Below are positions 56,590 through 64,000 of a DNA stretch of 64,000 bases, in pieces. The DNA is taken from NCBI RefSeq assembly GCF_000699445.3, contig NC_067196.1, positions 92,351,364 to 92,415,363 of the forward strand, read 5' to 3'. Positions within the stretch are counted from its first letter, which is position 1; every line of letters begins with the position of its first letter. The DNA comes from Schistosoma haematobium (taxonomy: Eukaryota > Platyhelminthes > Trematoda > Strigeidida > Schistosomatidae). The notes beneath the pieces were generated by a model. It made no database searches and was not told the origin of the DNA. It worked only from the letters and a program-made list of their open reading frames with translations. Position numbers and translations under genes: made by a program.

Positions 56590-57727
56590 AATGGTATCCA
56601 ACCGGAAACGCCTAGAAGCCGCAATCGCAAGGCTTGATCAGTTCCTAGAGGGAAATCCAACAGTACGTTCGGTGTAACTGTGGTTGCTTCTCCTAGCAAC
56701 GTTGACGAATGGGTACAGGTTGTAAGGAAGAAACAATATGATTATATAAAAGCGAATCATGCCCCCATAAAAGTAGTCGAGAAATTGAATGCTGGTCACA
56801 GTGACAGATCAGTTGTTTTTCATGGAATCAAAGTGGGTGAAAGCTCTGAACCGAAAACTCGTTTTGAGCGCGACATTGTGCCGATAAAACAGCTACTTAA
56901 TCAACTCATGCCTCAAAATATCCCCGGAGTCACCTCGCTAAACGTGAACAGACTAGGTGGTCTAGCGAACTTGAAGCCCAATTAATCCAGACTGCTTAAA
57001 GTAGTGTTCAAATCTTCAAATGAATGCGACTTAATTTTACAGAATAGACATAAATTAAAGGGTTCAGGAGTCTTATCCATAAGGACTTGCCAATGGCAAA
57101 CCGCGTAAAAAGACAGGAAGCCGGAAAAGAACTACAACATAGGTTAGACGCTAGCAAAAAGGACATGAAAATTGTAAATTTTCGGGTTGTGAGGCTCCTA
57201 CAGAGAATGATGTCGATGCCACTCTGGGTGAAGCACGAAGCCACTAAAATAGGCTCCGGATCTGTTACACTCATGTCCGAAGCTTACTCAATAACCCATC
57301 GGAACTAGGTATGCAGATTGACTATACAAAGCCAGACATGATCACAGTCACAGAAACCTGGCTGACACAGTCTATAGATAGTATGGAACTTGATTTCAAG
57401 GGTTTCACGTTAGTAAGAGTCGACAGAATACAAAAGCGTAAAGGGGGGTGAGTAGCTCTCTTCATTAGGAATGTTATCCCGTTTGCCCTTATCGACAGTG
57501 TACCCTATGAGAGTGGGACGTGTGAATTAGTTAGTCTCCGCTTGAAATGCAAAGGACAAGAGCTGCTGACTGGTTTGGTCTATCGCAGTCCAAGCTGTGA
57601 GGTAAGTGAGGTCCTGCTAAACAGTCTCAATACTTGGACACAAAGTGGTCGATGTCTAATCCTAGGGGACTTTAATGCGGAGTGGTCTGAGAGTCCACCA
57701 AGGACTTATCAAGCAAACGGTCATTAG
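56590..57727 (+). mobile_element. CR1-like ORF1 and endonuclease fragment
   Basis: ORF1: MVSNRKRLEAAIARLDQFLE, then (56680-56985) DEWVQVVRKKQYDYIKANHA, RSVVFHGIKVGESSEPKTRF, and after shifts FKSSNECDLILQNRHKLKGS and MANRVKRQEAGKELQHRLDA, the nucleic-acid-binding part. Endonuclease: DYTKPDMITVTETWLTQSID, KGGG-ALFIRNVIPFALID, LLTGLVYRSPSCEVSEVL, CLILGDFNAEWSESP, cut short at about 57690. 56010-56590 looks like its leader but has no coding I can support. Confidence 0.7.
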
Positions 57728-57729
57728 TT

Positions 57730-58120
57730 TTAGCCGTCTTTCCTACTCTTCTGTGTTTCCGTGTCATCCATATTCCATCAGTCGTAGCATCCAAATTAGA
57801 ACCACTCGAGACAGTAATTGTTTTATCTGGATCACCGGTTGCTGCTCTAGCAGCATGGCCACCGATATCTAATGAGGTGTCACTCACTTATTGTTTCGGG
57901 GTAGACGGTTTAATTGCGGGTTTCACAGCTAGATGTCTGGCTTGTGCTGTGGCAGCACTTACGACAATGACGCAATCTTTGCAATCAGTGGACGACACCC
58001 TTGAAGTATTGCTTGTCTTTCGTTGACTGATGATGTTTTTTCTTGAGATTAATGTTTGCTTTGGAGTAAAATTAACACAGGTTCACAAACTTTTTATCCT
58101 CAATACTGATGACTGAATTG
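57730..58120 (+). repeat. Unassigned stretch ending in a CR1-like 3' terminus
   Basis: The last 40 bp, GGTTCACAAACTTTTTATCC and ATACTGATGACTGAA, resemble the CR1 3' ends at 33310-33350 and 52740. The rest has no recognised coding. Confidence 0.35.
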
Positions 58121-58179
58121 ATTTAGCGATAACGCATGGAGTACCTTCATGTTCTATCTGTTGATTTAAAGTAATCATT

Positions 58180-58795
58180 GAATCACTTTTGAAGATCGGC
58201 AGATAATGCCTTCACCTTAGTATCTGATAGAGAGTACTTTAGCGGTTCCAGTGGGTGTGGACGGAGCGGAAAAGCTTTCGCCCAACGGGCTAGCGTGTCT
58301 ATTAGCAGTAGATCATCAACGACAACAGGCAGGAACCTGGGTATACAAACGATAAAAGAAGAAAAAGAAATTGTTAAATCATGGTAAAACACTATGTTTA
58401 GTCCTTGAGTACATGTCAAGTTTCCGCTTAAACGACTTCTAGGTAGTCGCTTGAACTATCTCAGCCTGCAGCGAATCCCAGCACTTGACAGCTCTTAAGG
58501 AGTAGATATTGTGCATATTCTCGGTTCTGCTATGTTGTGTCTATACTTTCTGTGTGTTTCCCTTTATTGTTATGTTGGAACTTAACTTAAGTAGGTGTTT
58601 AAGGCGATGTCCAGAACTTTTAAAGGTGCTTTAAGCCATTAGAAGGTTACCTCTAAGACTCCTGTACTCTAGTGGGTAGAAATCTAGTGATCGAAGGTGC
58701 TCTTTATGAGGCTCGAATTTGAGTCCTCGAAATGATTTCGCGACTCGCCGTTGGATACATTTCAGAGTGTCCTATTCCTTTTGGAGTGAGGGAGG
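58180..58795 (-). mobile_element. CR1-like C-terminal fragment, third subfamily
   Basis: In shifted minus frames: LKCIQRRVAKSFRGLKFEPH, KEHLRSLDFYPLEYRSLRGN, NIYSLRAVKCWDSLQAE and SFKRKLDMYS. This is the usual ending of CR1-type reverse transcriptases. About 58390-58795 is clear; 58180-58390 is probably the 3' UTR. Confidence 0.6.
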
Positions 58796-58799
58796 AAAT

Positions 58800-59720
58800 A
58801 CTATATGCAGTTGGCACAATCTGCACTCAAGAAGCCTAAGGGAATATTCTCGTACATAAACTACAGAACAAGGACGCATCATTGGATTCTCAATCTAATC
58901 AAAGAAGGGAGTTAATGTGAAATGATAGAGGGAGATCAGGAAAAAGCAGAGGCTATGGTCAACTATTTCGGGGCAGTTTACACTGAGGAATCTTCTCTAG
59001 ACAAAGAAATAGACCAAAATTAAGAGTCAACAAACCAACTGCTAACCGTGGGCTTCGATCAAAACGATGTGCTTAAGGCTCCTAGCACCTTAAACATCGA
59101 AAAGTCAACAAGACCAGATGAACTACACCCCAAAATCTTGAGACATATTGCACAATATATCGCGGCCCCACTGAGTGTGATATTCAATATGTCACTTTAT
59201 CAAGGTGTGCTACCTATGAACTAGAAGGACTCACTCGCCACTCCAATACATAAAACAGGACCAAGACAACTTCCATTGCACTATAGACCTGTAAGCCACA
59301 TCAGTGTTGTAGTTAAAATATAGAAAAGAATAGTCAAACGGACCATAATGGCATTTATGGAAACCACTAACTTGTTAAACATAGAACAACATGATTTTAG
59401 AGAGGGTTTATCTTGTACAACGGACATTCACCAAGTTAGATACTACCATGTTCTCCACAATATACACAGCCCTAGTGAGAACTAAGCTTGAGCACTGCAT
59501 TCAGGCTGCAAGCTCCTGTTTAAAAGGTGACTCGGATATCCTCGAAGAAGTACAGTGGGCAGCAACCTATGCAATTCCAGAACTCCGCGGTTTGCCACAT
59601 AGAGAGCGGATTGAAAAGCTAGACCTCTTTACTCTATTCTAATGCAGGCTAAGGGGAGACCTAATTCTGATCTTTATAACACTAAGAAATGATTTTGGAC
59701 CTGACTTATCAAAAGACAAA
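58800..59720 (+). mobile_element. CR1-like reverse-transcriptase fragment with deletion
   Basis: Plus strand: KKPKGIFSYINYRTRTHH, EAMVNYFGAVYTEESS, STRPDELHPKILRHIAQYIA, PLSVIFNMSLYQGVLPMN, RPVSHISVVVK and NIEQHDFREGLSCTT. It then jumps past the catalytic core to [40 protein letters not shown] and LPHRERIEKLDLF. Numerous stops. Confidence 0.68.
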
Positions 59721-59939
59721 AGCGAGGAGTCTCGAAGATATATTTGATAGGCTATCAATATATCGAGGATCGTCTGATCTAATCTCGCTAGCGATTGCGG
59801 TAGATGTTGAGCACGGCGTTCCCACTCGTGATCTAGTGCGGATGCATGACCGAGCGCCTTCAGCTAGGTGAGTCCATTAAAACTAATGTGGCCAGCATCC
59901 AATGTCGAAAACTTACAGAGCTATTTATTTTGGGGATTT

Positions 59940-60030
59940 ATTTACCGCTACAGTACTGTATTTGGAATTCAAAATCAGGTATTAAACTAGTACACAGGAA
60001 TCATTAGTTCATTTAAACACCACAGGCACT
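59940..60030. repeat. Interspersed repeat shared with 700-1185
   Basis: GTACTGTATTTGGAATTC and GAATCATTAGTTCATTTAAA match 24230-24305 and, inverted, 1020-1090. Confidence 0.4.
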
Positions 60031-60092
60031 CTTAGCATTATAATATGTAGGTTGAAATTGAGGTCAACCAAGTTTTATCCAAGTTTCTCTAG

Positions 60093-60264
60093 AAATTAAT
60101 GTGATGTCAGACTCCGCATCAATTTGCAGCTTAACTGGTCTAGCCACAGTTAGTAAAAATTTGTCAACATGCCATAATAAATTATTCAGACCAGCTCCTC
60201 CACAAGCACAAGAAAAAGCACCCAACAAGGATTCTCCAGTCAAATATCAAATTCAATCGATCAG
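60093..60264 (+). CDS. Possible exon of an unidentified gene
   Basis: Preceded by GTTTCTCTAG, a reasonable acceptor, and followed by CAG/GTACAG, a reasonable donor. The frame is open throughout: NVMSDSASICSLTGLATV, FRPAPPQAQEKAPNKDSP, KYQIQSIR. Composition is unlike the retroelement frames and the region is not repeated elsewhere in the window. ATG at 60104 could also be a start codon. I recognise no domain, and no partner exon can be named in the remaining 3.7 kb. Confidence 0.3.
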
Positions 60265-60269
60265 GTACA

Positions 60270-61690
60270 GTGCACACATCGATCTAAATGACTCGAGCTA
60301 TGTTCCAACTTTAAGTAGTTGATTTATGGTAAATTATATTTCTACAATAGTTCACAACACCAAGTTCACATTTACAGGTAACATTTATGTTTCTCAGAAG
60401 CATTATCCTTACATCATATGAATGTTAATGTAGATAGGCTTTATTAGCATCATGAAAACCCAACCCTTTAAACTTTCAATTGCATAATAAAGATGTCAAA
60501 ACTGATGTTTACCATCTGAAGAGTTCCATAATAAACATAAGCTTTTCTATGCATTGAGAAATGTTGTTCATCACCGAAAAGTAAATATGATGTATTGTCA
60601 TATTTAGACGGTTATTTCAACAGATAGAAAATAAACCAGATGAAAAACATTCCGTTCATTTGAGAAACTGGATAACAGTTAGTTACTGTTCAGTAGACAG
60701 AACAACAATTCACAAATTATTCTAATTTCATTGTGTTTTCTCGGAGTATCGAATAGCACTGTAGAAATGGATTTCATCAAGGAATAGATATTATTGACTA
60801 TCATTAAAGCAGACTTATCAGTGAACATAGAGAAATGAGTTAAAAGTGACGTGCAATCGTTATGATTCAAAGCAACACTTAAGTATCAACATATGCTTAC
60901 ACTTACTTAATAGATCATTTCATATCTATGTTAAACGTTTATATGGTTTATAAGGAGACAAAAACAGAATTTTAAATCTTAATCTACTACTAACTACTAC
61001 TAATTAATTCATAGCCAAATTAATGATCATTCGAAATACGTGCGATTTCAATGAATCTGTGATCATTGGTATTATTACTACATTTCCCCCTTTACAGATA
61101 TGTCTCATTCACATGGTCTTATTCATAGGTGCTCATGATATCACTTTACTTATTCCTTACACCTCTATGACCTTTAATGAACAAAAGTAACAAAAGCACT
61201 TGAATAATCTTATCACATTCACGTTATAATTCGTTATTCACTTATTAGGTCTATTGTTATTATTATTCGTATTAAGTAATCTAGCAATATAGTCTTTCTA
61301 TTACATCATCTTGGTTATTTCTTATTTACATTTCCCCATGGAATTAGTACTTTAACAAAATATATTTTCATATATACATATACATACGTTCTATTGTGGG
61401 ACTCCTCCCCAGTGCGCACCTAGGATCTCACCCCTCGAGATTCCATAAATTGAACGTGTTTTTGTTATCATTTTCATAACAAAAAAAATTGTCCATTTAC
61501 ACAGACTGTTTTCTAGCTGGTTAAGTACTGATGATAAATTTATTGAGCACATATTTACAGCACATCGCTGTCCACTCCAGGACTCGAGCCCAGTATCGTT
61601 GTCTTCAAACACTACTTGGCTACTGAGGTCAGATACCCACTCGCTTGTGCAGTAAGGTGAAGTTAAAAATTCACTTGGTATTGTTTATTT
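60270..61690. other. AT-rich stretch without recognised features
   Basis: Scattered short open frames only, none with domain-like sequence. No copy of the repeat families named here is evident. Confidence 0.5.
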
Positions 61691-61890
61691 GAATCTTGTG
61701 GTTGGTGTTTAGGACTGAAATTGGTCAGCCTCTTATTAGCATGTGTGAATACTGTGCGTATTGCGTCGATGGCGTTCGAGTCACAGAGTGAACATCAATT
61801 TAGAAATACAGATACATTCAGCTGACGAGTCTCAAATAGGACGAATCAAACGTCAAACTGGATTCCAATCATAACCACTATCCATCTTTT
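61690..61890 (+). repeat. Family B hammerhead repeat
   Basis: Inverted end module (GTTTAGGACTGAAATTGGTC, CTGTGCGTATTGCGTCGATG) fused to GCGTTCGAGTCACAG (B-box-like), ATACAGATACATTCAG and a hammerhead. Box CTGACGA (61822-61828) is intact, GAAA has become GAAT (61843-61846). Confidence 0.58.
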
Positions 61891-62480
61891 CTAAAAATAG
61901 AAATACTTTTTATACTTGTTGGACAGAATAAGGACTGATTTCACAATTCTTCGATCGCCTCATTCAATTAAGAGTCTAAAGAAAGTGTTCGGCAGTATTA
62001 TAAGTTAATAATAAGAAATATTCTTGAAGTAATTCAAATAGCCTGTTATGCCATTGAGTAAACATAATAAGGAGAATTGAGCGACGGAAATTTACCTTTC
62101 GACGAAATCACTTATTTAAGCTATACATTCGTTATATGAGAAATACTTATCTATAGAAGGATGGAACAGATTGTGTCATGAAGTGATTCGAGACTGTAAT
62201 TATCAGATGAGTTTACGTAGTAACCAAGTGGTAAGAGAAGAATATAAGGATGAATAATAATCATCACTTTCTCCATTTTATTATGTTATTCTCTACAAAA
62301 TATACTAAGAATGTAAAACACCGATTGAAGATCAACGTACTACAATGTGGGTTTATGGAGATTGAAGTAATTTATAAGTTAAATTCAAGAATAGATCAAA
62401 ACTTGAACATCATCGCAAACCTGGATGCACCGGTCAGTATGGGACCCCATATCATGTGATGACTACTAACTGGCTTCAAG
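61890..62480. other. Stretch without recognised features
   Basis: AT-rich; a 69-codon plus frame at 62250-62459 resembles nothing I know and is not supported as a gene. Confidence 0.4.
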
Positions 62481-62815
62481 ATGGATTCCATGGAGTTCCA
62501 GTGAGAAGCTGTGATCAGTGCATTTCATCCATGTGTGTTGTAATGCACTTACTCACTGAAGGCAATAGTGGACAGTCGCACAATACCGTGGATTAGTTGA
62601 AATTAGATATTAAAACCATTGGATGCCGGCTGACTAAATGGTCTACAGGTTAAGTGTTCGCACGTGAGACCGATGATGCTGGATTCGAATCTCACTGCTG
62701 GTGAGTTCCGTACTGTGACGAGACGACCGATTGACGCTTCCAGGTTCTCAATGGTTGTCTAACATTCATCGATTCCTGATCTCAATCAAAAATGTGACAA
62801 TCTCCATAGCTCCAC
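62480..62815 (+). repeat. Family A hammerhead repeat, diverged
   Basis: GTTGTAATGCACTTACTCAC module, GGATGCCGGCTGACTAAATG, B-box-like CTGGATTCGAATCTC, then TGCTGGTGAGTTCC and GACGAGACGACCG in place of the hammerhead core, and the 3' segment TTGTCTAACATTCATCG. Confidence 0.58.
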
Positions 62816-63654
62816 ACTTAAAACTTTTGAACTGATCAAATTATTTACCATCATACAATAGTTATTCACCACTTTGATTTCAGTCAATACTCTTAATATG
62901 TCATTCTCTTGATTTTAGAGAAGGTGAAAACCAAATGATTCTATGAGTAAACGACCACTCAACTCACTCGAAATTAGATGGCGAATGGTCATAGTGTTCG
63001 TTCATAGTTAGAGTGAGACTTTCTATGCATCGACAGTCAAATGAATTGTTTTCACGTCATTTTATATTTAGAAAAGTATCAATGTTTTGTGAGATGAGAA
63101 ATTCACTCATTTTACTTCCGTGAATGTAATGTAGGTGAAGGTCAGTCACATAAGCACATCATTGGAATGCGATAAGTTCTATTCTAATTAAGATTCCTAT
63201 TACGCCCACCATACAGCATACAGTAAAGAGAATACCATATTGTTTGAATAACGAGGTGAAATGAAGTGGTAGACAACAACAAACTATAATCAATTATGTT
63301 TCTGTAGACACTTGAGTTCAACAGAAATATGCTCATTAACTAAATGCTCAAATAATTTACACAGAGAATAGAAAATAGTAAATTTTACTTTGAAGATTGT
63401 ATAGAAAATAACAGAAATGATAGACGTTGGTGTTTTGTGTGTATTCGATCAGGTAAATCGGACAGAATTCGTAGTTTATCAAATCTTATTCTTAATTGCA
63501 AACTATTTGAAAGTCAGTGGTGTTTGTATAAACTAATTGCTCTTTTATACTTGGTCTTAAAATTGCTGACCAGGAAATATCATTTACATCATACTAATTC
63601 AGCATAGCGAAATATGCAAGATCATCATTTTGAAGAATTATGAATCCACTTCGT

Positions 63655-63840
63655 GAATGCCGAAGTTCTTCGGAAGTCACGAGGTCTATGTCTCAAATGT
63701 TGCTGAAATGAGAAGATACAACATGGCAGTTCTCGAATTAAGTGAAGCACATTGAATGTATGCTGTGCAGAAAATAATTAGATTCGAGAAATTTGCTGTT
63801 GTACTCTGATGATGAGTGAAAAAGTGAATAATACGTTCAG
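63655..63840 (+). mobile_element. GTAA-type RTE 5' fragment
   Basis: TTCTTCGGAAGTCACGAGG, ATGAGAAGATACAACATGGC and TTTGCTGTTGTACTCTGATG follow the order of X1 at 30548-30740 and X2 at 44840-45030. Short and degenerate. 62815-63655 and 63840-64000 hold nothing recognised. Confidence 0.5.
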
Positions 63841-64000
63841 CTCTGTCATTACTGACCCTTGTGTATTCTCCGGTACACTAATATATTTTTGCATTCACTG
63901 ATATGCATTATATGTTAACTTAGTGAATGGAATCATGTAATCAATATATAGTTTTTATTACTGAACATGAACTCCCTTCATACTCAATGGATTTCAATGA

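Overview
This 64 kb window looks like nuclear DNA of a blood fluke (genus Schistosoma). It is AT-rich and packed with fragments of RTE-like and CR1-like non-LTR retrotransposons, Penelope-like elements, LTR-like repeats and tRNA-headed short repeats that carry hammerhead ribozyme motifs. Host genes are split into short exons across multi-kilobase, repeat-filled introns. The species cannot be fixed from the sequence alone.

Two host genes can be rebuilt exon by exon, both on the minus strand. (1) 16454 to 2218: a five-exon, 377-residue protein with eight WD40 repeats, closest in layout to WDR86. (2) 53775 to 28202: an eight-exon, 369-residue mitochondrial carrier of the uncoupling protein 4 type (SLC25A27). 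Its first coding block holds a 33-bp micro-intron and exons 3 and 4 are separated by a 35-bp intron. The other introns run from 1.6 to 12.8 kb. All splice sites used are GT-AG and every exon phase closes. A possible exon of a third gene lies at 60093-60264 (+).

Layout. 1-2200: CR1 endonuclease scrap, an LTR-like repeat. 2218-16454: WDR86-like gene; its introns hold three copies of a 286-bp inverted-repeat element, RTE tails and hammerhead repeats. 16.5-28.2 kb: intergenic repeats, including a Penelope-like element (reverse transcriptase, GIY-YIG endonuclease, hammerhead). 28.2-53.8 kb: UCP4 gene. Its introns hold two deleted RTE copies (30.3-31.8 and 44.6-47.5 kb), each followed by antisense UCP4 exon-7 sequence. 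One of these is the real exon (31928-32164) and the other a truncated duplicate (47685-47875) in intron 2. They also hold a nearly complete RTE element (48.56-51.49 kb). 54-59.7 kb: CR1 fragments in both directions. 59.7-64 kb: sparse repeats and unassigned sequence.

Retroelement families are named here by their 3' tails. 'GTAA' RTE ends in (GTAA)n, 'TGAC' RTE ends in (TGAC)n, and CR1 copies end near a GAAGACT motif. Short repeat families A, B and C have a tRNA-like head followed by a hammerhead motif. B matches the schistosome Sm-alpha type. No autonomous retroelement in the window is intact.
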